From Streptomyces sp. L-9-10 (GTDB taxonomy: Bacteria > Actinomycetota > Actinomycetes > Streptomycetales > Streptomycetaceae): DNA of 64,000 nt. The stretch lies in the NCBI RefSeq assembly GCF_004151105.1, contig NZ_PHRF01000095.1, positions 124,001-188,000 of the forward strand, given 5' to 3'. The position numbers and the translations under genes are program-made. This document shows, one piece after another, positions 1 through 8,335 of this stretch (position 1 is its first letter; each line of letters begins with the position of its first letter). The notes under the pieces are model-generated. The model saw only the letters and a program-made list of their open reading frames with translations. It searched no databases and was not told where the DNA came from.

Positions 1-450
1 CACGTACGGGAAGTCGGGCGTCGTCAGCCCGTACCCCCCGCCGCCGAGCGCGACGGGACCGCCGAAGAACACCTGCGCCCACGCCGCCGCCCAGGTCGCG
101 ACGGTGAGCTGGGCCGCGCGCCAGATCCGCCGCGGGCTCCTCGGGCGCCGCTCGATCCGGCCGAGCAGCGCGCCCGGCACGGCGACCAGCGCGGCGGCGG
201 CGGGCGGGAGCAGGAGGGCGGCGGCGAGCAGCACGGGAAAGAACGTCCCGGCGACGACCGGTGCGGAACCGTTCACCGAATGTCCCGGACGGCGGCAGCG
301 GGCGGGCAGCTCACAGAAGGCGTACACCGCCGCCAGCAGCGCCATCGCCCTCCAGGGCATGTCCGGGCGCAGCGCGGGACGGACACAGAGGGCCGCGCAG
401 AGCGCGATACCCAGGATGTAGACGCGCGCCGCCACCGGAATGGCCCTCAC
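1..450 (-). CDS. Integral membrane protein, N-terminal part, runs off the left edge
   Basis: A GTG start at 450 is preceded by a purine-rich ribosome site (AGAGGGG) and the frame stays open for 150 codons to the window edge. The fragment is hydrophobic, with probable membrane segments near residues 8-20, 30-42, 60-85 and 110-125, and a Gly-rich patch near the edge. It lies downstream of sigR-rsrA on the same strand. In Streptomyces this neighbourhood often carries a membrane-anchored HD/HD-GYP phosphohydrolase, which would place the catalytic domain outside the window; that is inference from context only, since no catalytic motif is visible here. Confidence 0.7.
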   Translation of the reverse strand, partial: MRAIPVAARVYILGIALCAALCVRPALRPDMPWRAMALLAAVYAFCELPARCRRPGHSVNGSAPVVAGTFFPVLLAAALLLPPAAAALVAVPGALLGRIERRPRSPRRIWRAAQLTVATWAAAWAQVFFGGPVALGGGGYGLTTPDFPYV

Positions 451-722
451 GGCGTATTCCCCTCTTCTCGGCCCGGCCCAAACAGAGGGTCAGGTTAGCG
501 AGTTGGGGGGCGATCATCCGGTGTTTACCGCCGATTAGCACCTTCGGGTGACAGCAGTGCTATACACGGACAAACGGTGGGTACGCGCGCGCGAGAGTCC
601 TGCGCGGGGTGCGCGAAGGCACGCGGGCTGCGCGGGGCGGGGAACGCGCGCGGGATGGACGCGAACACGCGTGAAGGCGCACCGCGCCGTGCGCGATACG
701 CCCTCTCGTCGGTCCGCCTGTT

Positions 723-1043
723 CTATTCCTTGGCGACGCCCGGAAGATCCGCTCCGGCCGTCGACACATCGTGCTCGGGCACGGCCTGGCCCGACCTGAT
801 CAGATCGATCCGCCCCATCACCTTGGAGCGCAGATCGGCCGGTACGTCGTCCTGCCCGCAGCACCGCTTGACCAGCTTCTTCACAGCCTGCTCAAGGCCG
901 TACTTCTCCAGGCACGGGGAGCACTCCTCGAAGTGCACCTCGAACTTGGTGCAGTCGCTGTCGGGCATCTCGCGGTCGAGGAACTCGTAGAGATGATCGA
1001 GGACCTCGGCGCAATCCGTCTCATGCGGCTCTCCGCAGCTCAT
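723..1043 (-). CDS. rsrA: Zinc-binding anti-sigma factor RsrA
   Basis: A 106-residue cytoplasmic protein that binds and inactivates sigma-R under reducing conditions and releases it on disulfide stress. The ZAS signature is present: C11, H37, C41 and C44 fit the zinc ligands, and further cysteines sit at C3, C31, C61 and C62, the same pattern known from Streptomyces coelicolor RsrA, where C11 and C44 form the trigger disulfide. Its ATG overlaps the sigR stop codon (ATGA), so the two are translationally coupled and made in step. Length and cysteine positions make the identification very secure. Confidence 0.97.
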   Translation of the reverse strand: MSCGEPHETDCAEVLDHLYEFLDREMPDSDCTKFEVHFEECSPCLEKYGLEQAVKKLVKRCCGQDDVPADLRSKVMGRIDLIRSGQAVPEHDVSTAGADLPGVAKE

Positions 1044-1885
1044 GAGTCCGAACCTTTCCGATCGTCCAACGACTCTCCGACACCCGCCGGGACGAGCCCA
1101 CGGTCACGGGCGTAGTCCTCCAGCATGCCGCGCAGCTGGCGGCGGCCCCGGTGCAGTCGTGACATGACCGTACCGATGGGGGTTCCCATGATGTCCGCGA
1201 TCTCCTTGTACGCAAAGCCCTCTACGTCCGCGAGATACACGGCGATGCGGAACTCCTCGGGAATCGCCTGGAGCGCGGCCTTCACGTCGGAGTCCGGGAG
1301 ATGGTCGAGCGCCTGCGACTCCGCGGAGCGCAGACCGGTCGACATGTGCGACTCCGCGCGCGCCAGCTGCCAGTCCTCGATCTCCTCGGCGGCACTGCGC
1401 TGGGGCTCGCGCTGCTTCTTCCGGTACGAGTTGATGAATGTGTTCGTGAGGATGCGGTACATCCACGCCTTGAGGTTGGTTCCCTCACGGAACTGGTGGA
1501 AGGAGCCGTACGCCTTGGCATAGGTCTCCTGCACCAGGTCCTCGGCATCGGCCGGATTGCGTGTCATACGCAGGGCGGCCGAGTACATCTGGTCCAGGTA
1601 GCCGAGAGCGTCCCTCTCGAAGCGGGCATTGCGCTCGGCGGTGGTCTCTTCGATGTGGCCGTCGTCGGTCGCTCCGTCGGTCCCAGTGACCGGACCCACC
1701 TCCTCCAACGATGTGGCGGGACCGAATGCGGACCCACTCGAATCGGAGAATAGTCGACCTTGATGTGCCGGGGCCTGCCGGTCCGCCCCACCGGCCGCCC
1801 GAACGGAAGCGGTCTTCGCCGCGGAAAGCACCGTCCACTCCAGGTCAGTGGCGTCTGAGCGGCGCGGGCAGATGGTCGAACCCAT
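1040..1885 (-). CDS. sigR: Thiol-stress ECF sigma factor SigR
   Basis: ECF sigma factor of the thiol-oxidative stress regulon. Region 2 (around DQMYSAALRMTRNPADAEDL) and region 4 (EEFRIAVYLADVEGFAYKEI) are intact. Two starts are credible. GTG at 1699 gives a 219-residue protein equivalent to the standard sigma-R. ATG at 1885, behind GGGAG, gives 281 residues with a 62-residue N-terminal extension, resembling the unstable long isoform sigma-R' known in S. coelicolor. An upstream in-frame ATG at 1951 overlaps the -35 element of the sigma-R promoter, so it cannot be used from that promoter. The gene is coupled to rsrA and autoregulated through the upstream GGGAAT-N18-GTT promoter. Confidence 0.95.
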   Translation of the reverse strand: MGSTICPRRSDATDLEWTVLSAAKTASVRAAGGADRQAPAHQGRLFSDSSGSAFGPATSLEEVGPVTGTDGATDDGHIEETTAERNARFERDALGYLDQMYSAALRMTRNPADAEDLVQETYAKAYGSFHQFREGTNLKAWMYRILTNTFINSYRKKQREPQRSAAEEIEDWQLARAESHMSTGLRSAESQALDHLPDSDVKAALQAIPEEFRIAVYLADVEGFAYKEIADIMGTPIGTVMSRLHRGRRQLRGMLEDYARDRGLVPAGVGESLDDRKGSDS

Positions 1886-1925
1886 ACGACGGACTCCCTT
1901 TCGTGCTCTGTCTACCGATGCCCTT

Positions 1926-1956
1926 GACAACAGCGACCTCGCGCCGGGCATTCCCC
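1926..1956 (-). promoter_or_regulatory. Sigma-R-dependent promoter of sigR
   Basis: On the minus strand the -35 box GGGAAT (within 1950-1956) is followed by exactly 18 bases and the -10 box GTTGTC (1926-1931), matching the established sigma-R consensus GGAAT-N18-GTT. It provides the autoregulatory promoter of sigR. The transcription start is predicted near 1918, upstream of the long-form ATG at 1885. Confidence 0.9.
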
Positions 1957-1963
1957 AGAGGTT

Positions 1964-2647
1964 TCAACGGGCCGCGGCCGGGACAGCGAGCCAGGCGGCG
2001 ACGCCCTCGGTGAGGATGTCCAGGGCCTCGTCCTGGGAGAGGGGCGCCCTCTTGGGCACGGCGAACCCATGGTCGCCGTACGGCACCTCCAGCAGCTCGT
2101 ACACGCTCCCCGGGGCGCCCCCCGGCAGTTCGGCGTACTCGTCGGGCCTGCCGAAGGGGTCGTTCCCGCCCTGTACGACCAGGGTGGGCACGCCCGCTTC
2201 CAGCAGCTCGGCGGCGCGGGACTTCTCCGGCCTGCCCGGCGGGTGCAGCGGGAAGCTCAGGGCCAGTACGGCGTGTGCGCCCAGCTCGCGCGCCGTGCGG
2301 CAGGCCACGCGCGCCCCGGCGCTGCGCCCGCCCGCGACGACCGGCAGGCCCGGCTTCTCCAGCGCGGGCCAGAGCGCGCGCCAGCCGGTGTCGAGGGTCT
2401 TCGGCGCGGGCGCCGGCTTCTTGCCGGCCACCCGCCAGGGCTGCTCCACCAGGGCGACGGTGATCCCGAGCGGGGGCAGCGCGGCGGCCAGGGCCCGGAG
2501 ATCGCGCGCCTCGATCCCGCCGCCCGCGCCATGTCCGAGGGCGAGGACGCGGCGGGGCCGCTTCGCGGGATGCCAGGTGATGCGGGCGTCCCCGGCGGGG
2601 GTCTCGACGGTCTGCTGGTCCGGCTCGGCTGCCGTGTCGCTTGTCAC
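1964..2647 (-). CDS. Alpha/beta-family hydrolase (Tex30/KANL3-like)
   Basis: A 227-residue cytoplasmic alpha/beta hydrolase of the dienelactone-hydrolase-like family. Visible parts are the oxyanion region LALGHGAGGG, the nucleophile elbow GGRSAGAR (Ser), an acid in GGNDPFGR and the catalytic His in GDHGF, so the triad is complete. The start chosen is GTG at 2647 because a GGAGG site sits 6 bases ahead of it; the frame remains open upstream to 2719. Its stop lies just 8 bases from the -35 element of the sigR promoter on the same strand, so read-through into sigR is possible. The substrate cannot be inferred. Confidence 0.85.
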   Translation of the reverse strand: MTSDTAAEPDQQTVETPAGDARITWHPAKRPRRVLALGHGAGGGIEARDLRALAAALPPLGITVALVEQPWRVAGKKPAPAPKTLDTGWRALWPALEKPGLPVVAGGRSAGARVACRTARELGAHAVLALSFPLHPPGRPEKSRAAELLEAGVPTLVVQGGNDPFGRPDEYAELPGGAPGSVYELLEVPYGDHGFAVPKRAPLSQDEALDILTEGVAAWLAVPAAAR

Positions 2648-2757
2648 ACAGACATCCTCCGTCACACGGCCGCCCTGGCGCGCGGAGGCGGGCGCGACTG
2701 CCGCCTCGGAGGCGGTCACGCCACCGGGTCGTCACGCCGGAAGCCGGGAGTCAGAAG

Positions 2758-3573
2758 TCAGAAGAGCGTGCTCTCCTCCGGCGCGGGCAGCTCCTCCAGC
2801 AGCTCGGGACCGTTGTTGCGGACGTTGCTGACGGCCGTCGTGACCGGGTACGCCCGCATCAGCCCGGCCGGCGGCGGGGCGAGCAGCCCCCGCAGCTCCT
2901 CGGGGTCCGTACGGGCCGGGTCGAGCCAGGCGTCCCAGCGGTCCGGCGTCAGCATCAGCGGCATCCGGGGATGGATCTCAGCCAGCGATCCGGGGCCCTC
3001 GGCCGGGGCCACCGCCAGCGGGGTCGCCTCCGCCTCGGTGGTGATCACCGAGCAGGTCACCCACCAGGCCGACGGATGGTCGTCCGGCAGCGTGCGGTCC
3101 CGCCAGAACTCGTACAGTCCGGCCATCGCCATGACCGAGCCGTCGGCCGGGGTGACGAAGTACGGCTGCTTGCGGGGCCGCTTCTTCCTGCCCTGCTCCT
3201 CCAGCTGCCGCTCGTCGGATCCGGTGACCCACTCGTAGTAGCCGTCGGCCGGGATGATGCAGCGCCGCGAGACGAAGGGCCGCCGGAACGACGGCTTCTC
3301 GTGGACGGTCTCGGCACGCGCGTTGATCATCCGTGCCCCGCCCTCGGGCGTCTTGGCCCAGGACGGGACGAGCCCCCACTTGAGTTTCCGCAGCTGGCGG
3401 ACAGGACCGGGGTCCGCCGCCTCCTTCACGGGGCGTTCCAGAACCGCGTAGACCTCTTTGGTCGGAGCCACGTTCCAGTCGGGGGCGAGGGTCTCCTCGG
3501 GCTCCCACTTCTCGATGCCGAAGACTCCCTGAAGGTCCTCGGGCCGACGGCTCGCCGCGTACCTGCCGCACAT
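2758..3573 (-). CDS. SRAP/HMCES-family abasic-site protein (YedK-like)
   Basis: A 271-residue member of the SOS-response-associated peptidase family. These proteins form a protective thiazolidine crosslink with abasic sites in single-stranded DNA through the N-terminal Cys exposed after Met removal. The start MCGRYA fixes Cys2. Other family motifs are visible: NARAET, the RRCIIPADGYYEW block and the IHPRMP histidine. The start is fixed by Cys2, although the frame is open much further upstream. It is likely monocistronic, about 110 bp upstream of the hydrolase on the same strand. Confidence 0.93.
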   Translation of the reverse strand: MCGRYAASRRPEDLQGVFGIEKWEPEETLAPDWNVAPTKEVYAVLERPVKEAADPGPVRQLRKLKWGLVPSWAKTPEGGARMINARAETVHEKPSFRRPFVSRRCIIPADGYYEWVTGSDERQLEEQGRKKRPRKQPYFVTPADGSVMAMAGLYEFWRDRTLPDDHPSAWWVTCSVITTEAEATPLAVAPAEGPGSLAEIHPRMPLMLTPDRWDAWLDPARTDPEELRGLLAPPPAGLMRAYPVTTAVSNVRNNGPELLEELPAPEESTLF

Positions 3574-3675
3574 CCTCAACCGCTCCTCTGGCCTGCGATG
3601 GCGCCAGGTTACGCCGAACAGGTGGGGCTTCGCGGGCGCCTCGGCGGACCCGTGGCCCCGGGGACGACTCACCAC

Positions 3676-3717
3676 TTTCCGGCTCACGGGTTTCCGGCTC
3701 ACAGCTTTCCGGCGGAA
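3676..3717. repeat. Three 15-bp-period direct repeats between divergent genes
   Basis: The unit TTTCCGGCTCAC occurs at 3676-3687 and 3691-3702, with a decayed third copy TTTCCGGCGGAA at 3706-3717, giving a strict 15-bp period. It lies in the 279-bp gap between the SRAP gene and the M50-like gene. No convincing promoter was recognised beside it. Confidence 0.7.
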
Positions 3718-3852
3718 CCGGTGTGAGGCACGGCGGCGTTTTCCTCCGTAGGACACCTCGGTGCCACACTGCCACGACACCACCGCACCGCACCGCCCCG
3801 CCCCACGCACGACCCACGCACGACGCCACCGAGCTGAGGAGCCGCCCGAGCA

Positions 3853-4575
3853 ATGGCCAGCATCGACTCCGCCTCCATCGGCGATCTGTGGGATCGCGTC
3901 TTCGGTACCCAACCCGCCCCGGAGCAGTGGCTGGTGGTCGTGACGGCGGTCGTCGCGCTCGCCGCCGTCGTACCGCGTCCGCTCTGGCGGCTCTCCCGCA
4001 ACGCGATAACCATCGCGCACGAGGGCGGCCACGGGCTGATAGCCCTGGTCACCGGACGCCGGCTCGACGGCATCCGGCTGCACTCGGACACCTCGGGCCT
4101 GACCGTCAGCCGGGGCAGGCCGACCGGCCCCGGCATGATCCTCACCGCGGCCGCGGGCTACACCGCCCCGCCGCTGCTCGGTCTCGGCGGCGCCTGGCTG
4201 CTCTCCGCGCACCACATCACGCTGCTGCTGTGGCTGGCGACGGCTCTTCTGCTCGCGATGCTGGTGATGATCCGCAACGCGTACGGCGCGCTCACTGTGA
4301 TCGTCACCGGGGCGGCCTTCCTGCTCATCTCCTGGCTGACCGAACCGGACGTCCAGGCGGCGTTCGCGTACGCCGCGGTCTGGTTTCTGCTCCTCGGGGG
4401 CGTACGCCCCGCCTTCGAGCTCCAGTCGAAGCGCCGGCACGGCGGCGCCGGGGACTCCGACGCGGACCAGCTGGCCCGGCTGACGCACACCGCGCCCGCG
4501 ATGTGGCTGTTCCTCTTCCACGCCGTCTCGCTCTGTTCCCTGATCGGCGGCGGGCGCTGGCTGTTGGGCCTGTGA
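3853..4575 (+). CDS. M50-like membrane zinc metalloprotease
   Basis: A 240-residue polytopic membrane protein. The zinc motif HEGGH (H56, E57, H60) lies at the start of a hydrophobic helix, as in site-2 protease-type M50B enzymes, and about six membrane segments follow. No PDZ or CBS domain is present, so this is a minimal form. The substrate is unknown; family members cleave membrane proteins such as anti-sigma factors or pro-factors. An ATG follows the GAGGAG-rich leader at 3836-3852. It is transcribed alone, divergent from the SRAP gene. Confidence 0.85.
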   Translation: MASIDSASIGDLWDRVFGTQPAPEQWLVVVTAVVALAAVVPRPLWRLSRNAITIAHEGGHGLIALVTGRRLDGIRLHSDTSGLTVSRGRPTGPGMILTAAAGYTAPPLLGLGGAWLLSAHHITLLLWLATALLLAMLVMIRNAYGALTVIVTGAAFLLISWLTEPDVQAAFAYAAVWFLLLGGVRPAFELQSKRRHGGAGDSDADQLARLTHTAPAMWLFLFHAVSLCSLIGGGRWLLGL

Positions 4576-4689
4576 GACCGACAATTCGGCCTCTCATCCT
4601 CCAGCCCTCTTATCACCCTCTGATTACGCCCTGGTTTCTCCGTATTTGATCAGGATCGAGGTCCCTCAAGAACCACTAAAGTATTGGCC

Positions 4690-6054
4690 ATGACCGAAAG
4701 CTCCGTGCAGCCCGCCCTCTGGCCCGCCCCCTACGCAAACGGGGCCGTCGAAGCGACGGTCACCGTGCCCGGATCCAAATCGGTCACCAACCGCGGTCTG
4801 GTCCTCGCCGCGCTGGCCGCCGAGCCCGGCTGGCTGCGCCGCCCGCTGCGCTCCCGCGACACCCTCCTGATGGCCGACGCGCTGCGGGCCATGGGCGTCG
4901 GCATCGAGGAGACCGTGTCGTCGTCCAGTTCCGCCGCCGCTGCCGTGCCGGGTCCGAGCGGCGAGGCGTGGCGGGTGATCCCCTCGGGGCTGCACGGCCC
5001 GGCCACCGTCGACGTCGGCAACGCCGGTACGGTGATGCGCTTCCTGCCGCCCGTCGCGACGCTCGCCGACGGCGCCGTCCGCTTCGACGGCGACCCCCGC
5101 TCGTACCAGCGTCCGCTGCACAGCGTCATCAACGCCCTGCGCGCGCTGGGCGCCCGTATCGACGACGACGGACGCGGCTCGCTCCCGCTGACCGTGCACG
5201 GCGGCGGCGCCCTGGAGGGCGGCGCGGTGGAGATCGACGCCTCCGCGTCCTCCCAGTTCGTCTCGGCGCTGCTGCTCTCGGGCGCGGGCTTCAACCAGGG
5301 CGTGGAGGTACGGCACGTGGGCTCCGTACTGCCCTCGCTGCCGCACATCAGGATGACGGTCGACATGCTGCGCGGGGTCGGCGCCCAGGTCGACGAGCCC
5401 GAGACCGGTGGTGAGCCGAATGTCTGGCGGGTCTCGGCGGGCGCGCTGCTCGGCCGCGATCTGACCGTGGAGCCCGATCTCTCCAACGCCCAGCCGTTCC
5501 TGGCCGCCGCGCTGGTCACCGGTGGCCGGGTGACCGTCCCCGACTGGCCCGAGCGGACCACCCAGCCGGGTGACGCGCTGCGCGAGATCTTCACCGGGAT
5601 GGGCGGTTCCTGCGAGTTCGCCGAGACGGCCGAGGGCACCAGCCTCACCTTCACGGGCACCGGCCGGATCCATGGAGTCGATCTCGATCTGAGCGAGGTC
5701 GGGGAGCTGACCCCCGGCATCGCGGCGGTCGCCGCGCTCGCCGACTCGCCCTCCACCCTGCGGGGCGTGGCGCATCTGCGGCTCCACGAGACGGACCGGC
5801 TGGCCGCGCTCACCAAGGAGATCAACGAACTGGGCGGGGACGTCACGGAGACCGCGGACGGACTGCACATCCGCCCGCGCCCGCTGCACGGCGGGGTGTT
5901 CCACACGTACGACGACCACCGCATGGCCACGGCGGGTTCGATCATCGGCCTCGCCGTCCGGGGCGTGGAGATCGAGAACGTCGCGACGACCGCCAAGACC
6001 CTGCCGGACTTCCCTCGGATGTGGACGGACATGCTCGCGGGAGCGGGAGCCTGA
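4690..6054 (+). CDS. aroA: 3-phosphoshikimate 1-carboxyvinyltransferase (EPSP synthase)
   Basis: Sixth step of the shikimate pathway: transfer of enolpyruvyl from PEP to shikimate-3-phosphate. At 454 residues it is of normal length. Diagnostic motifs are PGSKSVTNRGLVLAALA at the N-terminus, VGNAGTVMRFLPP (PEP loop), SASSQFVSALLLS, LRLHETDRLAAL and DDHRMATAGS. The in-frame TTG at 4684 is discarded in favour of the ATG at 4690. No Shine-Dalgarno sequence is evident, and a -10-like TAAAGT (4677-4682) ends only 7 bases before the ATG, suggesting a leaderless or nearly leaderless transcript. It is followed after 4 bp by rsgA. Confidence 0.97.
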   Translation: MTESSVQPALWPAPYANGAVEATVTVPGSKSVTNRGLVLAALAAEPGWLRRPLRSRDTLLMADALRAMGVGIEETVSSSSSAAAAVPGPSGEAWRVIPSGLHGPATVDVGNAGTVMRFLPPVATLADGAVRFDGDPRSYQRPLHSVINALRALGARIDDDGRGSLPLTVHGGGALEGGAVEIDASASSQFVSALLLSGAGFNQGVEVRHVGSVLPSLPHIRMTVDMLRGVGAQVDEPETGGEPNVWRVSAGALLGRDLTVEPDLSNAQPFLAAALVTGGRVTVPDWPERTTQPGDALREIFTGMGGSCEFAETAEGTSLTFTGTGRIHGVDLDLSEVGELTPGIAAVAALADSPSTLRGVAHLRLHETDRLAALTKEINELGGDVTETADGLHIRPRPLHGGVFHTYDDHRMATAGSIIGLAVRGVEIENVATTAKTLPDFPRMWTDMLAGAGA

Positions 6055-6058
6055 CGCG

Positions 6059-7069
6059 ATGCGCCGCTACGGCAAGAACCCCGACGAGGACGACATCCGC
6101 CACCGCCCCAACCCCAAGGGCAACCGGCCGCGTACGAACATCCGGCCCAAGCACGAGGACGCGTCGGAGGGCATGGTCCTGACCGTCGACCGGGGCCGGC
6201 TGACCTGTCTCGTCGAGGACCGTGTCGTCCTGGCGATGAAGGCGCGCGAACTGGGCCGCAAGGCCGCCGTGGTGGGCGACCAGGTCTTCCTGGTGGGCGA
6301 TCTGTCGGGCAGGAAGGACACGCTGGCGCGCATCGTACGGATCGAGAAGCGCCGCTCGGTGCTCCGGCGGACGGCGGACGACGACGATCCGTACGAGCGG
6401 GTGGTCGTCGCCAACGCCGACCAGCTGGCCGTGGTCACCGCGCTCGCCGACCCCGAGCCGCGCCCCCGGCTGATCGACCGCTGTCTGGTCGCGGCGTACG
6501 ACGGAGGACTCGAACCGCTGCTCGTGCTGACGAAGTCCGATCTGGCGTCACCGGACGAACTCCTGGAGACCTACCGGGCCCTGGGCATCCGTCATGTCGT
6601 CACCCGACGCGACGAACTGGCCAGCGGCCACGCGGCGGACCTCGTACGCGAATATCTCGACGGCCGGGTCACCGCCTTCGTGGGCCACTCGGGTGTCGGC
6701 AAGACGACGCTGGTCAACGCGCTGGTCCCGGACGACCGTCACCGGATCACCGGAGACGTCAACGCGGTCACCGGACGCGGCCGGCACACCACCACCTCGG
6801 CGCTGGCGCTGCCGCTGGCGAAGGGGGACGGCTGGGTGATCGACACCCCCGGCATCCGGTCCTTCGGACTCCACCATGTCGATCCGTCCCGGGTCATCCT
6901 CGCCTTCCCCGATCTGGTGCCGGGGACGGAGGGCTGCCCGCGCGCGTGCAGCCACGACGAACCGGAGTGCGCGCTGGACGCCTGGGTGGCCGAGGGGCAC
7001 GCCGATCCGGCCCGGCTCTACTCGCTCCGCCGTCTTCTCGCCACGCGGGAGCGGCGCGAAGGTGACTGA
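6059..7069 (+). CDS. rsgA: Ribosome small-subunit-dependent GTPase RsgA
   Basis: A circularly permuted GTPase that checks late 30S subunit maturation. Of its 336 residues the N-terminal ~120 form an OB-fold. The G motifs appear in the permuted order TKSD (about 158-161), GHSGVGKT (209-216) and DTPGIRSFG. A C-terminal zinc knuckle (CPRACSHDEPEC) completes the family. The ATG lies 4 bp after the aroA stop with GGGAG overlapping the aroA end, so the two form an operon, an arrangement common in actinomycetes. The N-terminal tail is longer and more basic than in enterobacterial RsgA. Confidence 0.95.
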   Translation: MRRYGKNPDEDDIRHRPNPKGNRPRTNIRPKHEDASEGMVLTVDRGRLTCLVEDRVVLAMKARELGRKAAVVGDQVFLVGDLSGRKDTLARIVRIEKRRSVLRRTADDDDPYERVVVANADQLAVVTALADPEPRPRLIDRCLVAAYDGGLEPLLVLTKSDLASPDELLETYRALGIRHVVTRRDELASGHAADLVREYLDGRVTAFVGHSGVGKTTLVNALVPDDRHRITGDVNAVTGRGRHTTTSALALPLAKGDGWVIDTPGIRSFGLHHVDPSRVILAFPDLVPGTEGCPRACSHDEPECALDAWVAEGHADPARLYSLRRLLATRERREGD

Positions 7070-7169
7070 CTCGCACACGTTTGCCGCCCGCCGGCCCCGG
7101 TAAGGGGCATAATCACGCCAGACACCAGGCGGTACCGGGCGGTCACCGACGCGGGGAGGCTCTTACACC

Positions 7170-7493
7170 ATGGCGTGGCTGCTGGTTGTGGTCGCCGGGA
7201 TTCTGGAAACCGGCTTTGCCGTCTGCCTGAAGCTCTCCCACGGGTTCACCAGGCTCTGGCCGACCATCGCGTTCGCGGCCTTCGCGCTCGGAAGCTTCGG
7301 TCTGCTGACGCTCTCGCTGAAGAAGCTCGACGTCGGGCCCGCGTACGCGGTGTGGACGGGCATCGGCGCGGCGGGCACCGCGATCTACGGAATGGTCTTC
7401 CTCGGCGATGTGGTGTCCGTACTGAAGCTTGTCTCGATCTCACTGGTGGTCATCGGGGTCATCGGGCTCCAGCTCTCGGGCTCGGCGCACTGA
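7170..7493 (+). CDS. sugE: SMR-family exporter, SugE/Gdx type
   Basis: A 107-residue protein with four transmembrane helices, of the small multidrug resistance family. The essential membrane glutamate is present (E13 in GILETGFAV). The loop LKLSHGFTRLWP and the AYAVWTGIGA segment are closer to SugE/Gdx guanidinium exporters than to EmrE/QacE drug pumps. Members work as dual-topology dimers; no second SMR gene is adjacent, consistent with a homodimer. A GGGGAGG site precedes the ATG. Its 3' end overlaps the convergent TetR gene by 35 bp. The actual substrate, guanidinium or quaternary ammonium, is inference. Confidence 0.88.
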   Translation: MAWLLVVVAGILETGFAVCLKLSHGFTRLWPTIAFAAFALGSFGLLTLSLKKLDVGPAYAVWTGIGAAGTAIYGMVFLGDVVSVLKLVSISLVVIGVIGLQLSGSAH

Positions 7494-8202
7494 GCGGTGC
7501 GCGCGGGGGGACGCGGAGCGGTGCGGTGACGGCCGTGCGGACCAGCGGGCCCACGGACTCGGCGCCGGGCGCGATGAGATGGGCGAGCGCGAGGCGGACG
7601 GCCAGCTCACAGCGGTAGAGCAACTCGTCGCGGTCGTACGTGCGTTGCCCGTGATCACGCTGATCTGGATCGCGTCGGCCCTGATCATGGCGGCCCTGAT
7701 CATGGCGGCCCGGATCTCGCTGTCCCGGCTCGCGCTGGTCCTGGCGCAGCGCCGCCGCCGATCTGTCCCGTACCAGCGCCACCAGATCCGCGGTCCCCGG
7801 CGGCCCGGCGTCCGCGCGGCGCTGCGCCGGAACGGCGGACGTGGCGGTGGTCTCGCGCACGGCCGGCGGAGCGGGGAACCACTCCCCCCAGCAGCCGGTG
7901 AGCAGCGCGCGCAGCAGCGGTCTGGCGCGCGCCTCGCCGACCGTCCACTCGGCGACGGCCACCAGCCGGTCCGCGGCGGCGGCCCGCTCGCCCAACAGCC
8001 GCTCCACACCGCGCAGATAGCGATCGGTCTCCCGCCGCATCAGCGCGCGGGCGAGACCGTCCTTGCCGCCGAACTCGTTGTAGAGGGTCTGCCGGGACAC
8101 CCCGGCGCCCGACGCCACATCGACCATTCTGATCGCGGACCAGGGCCGCTCGGCGAGCGCCGCGAGAGCGGAGCGGAGCAGGGCTTCACGCGCTGTAGGC
8201 AT
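7459..8202 (-). CDS. TetR-family transcriptional regulator
   Basis: A 247-residue regulator. The N-terminal helix-turn-helix is clear (IRMVDVASGAGVSRQTLYNE, about residues 23-42) and GGAGG sits 5 bases ahead of the ATG. The ligand-binding part is family-typical up to about residue 120, then interrupted by a hydrophilic stretch rich in Arg, Asp, Gln and His (about 150-185), encoded by short tandem repeats including a perfect 15-bp duplication at 7681-7710. It is convergent with and overlaps the SMR exporter gene, so regulation of that gene is plausible but unproven. Confidence 0.88.
   Translation of the reverse strand: MPTAREALLRSALAALAERPWSAIRMVDVASGAGVSRQTLYNEFGGKDGLARALMRRETDRYLRGVERLLGERAAAADRLVAVAEWTVGEARARPLLRALLTGCWGEWFPAPPAVRETTATSAVPAQRRADAGPPGTADLVALVRDRSAAALRQDQREPGQRDPGRHDQGRHDQGRRDPDQRDHGQRTYDRDELLYRCELAVRLALAHLIAPGAESVGPLVRTAVTAPLRVPPRAPLSAPSPRAGAR
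7681..7710. repeat. Perfect 15-bp tandem duplication inside the TetR gene
   Basis: The unit CTGATCATGGCGGCC is repeated twice without interruption. Read on the minus strand it encodes a duplicated five-residue block in the hydrophilic insert of the TetR protein, so the reading frame is preserved. Confidence 0.9.
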
Positions 8203-8335
8203 CGTCGCCTCCGGGGCCGTGCGGCTCTGTGCACAGAGTTGACGGGCCCTCGCTCACTGTCAAGGCTGCCCGCGGGCCTTCTCGCCGACCGGGCCCCGTG
8301 GCCGGGCGTCCCGCACGATGGATACTGTGACGACC

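Noticed and set aside
1886..1951. Further N-terminal extension of SigR to the ATG at 1951
   Set aside because: That ATG overlaps the -35 box of the sigma-R promoter, so the transcript from this promoter does not include it.
2758..4584. A 608-residue minus-strand frame joining antisense M50 sequence to the SRAP protein
   Set aside because: SRAP proteins must begin with Met-Cys; the upstream part is antisense to the M50-like gene.
7070..7169. Guanidine riboswitch (ykkC or mini-ykkC type) in front of the SugE-like gene
   Set aside because: The leader is short and no guanidine-I, -II or -III consensus could be laid on it by eye.
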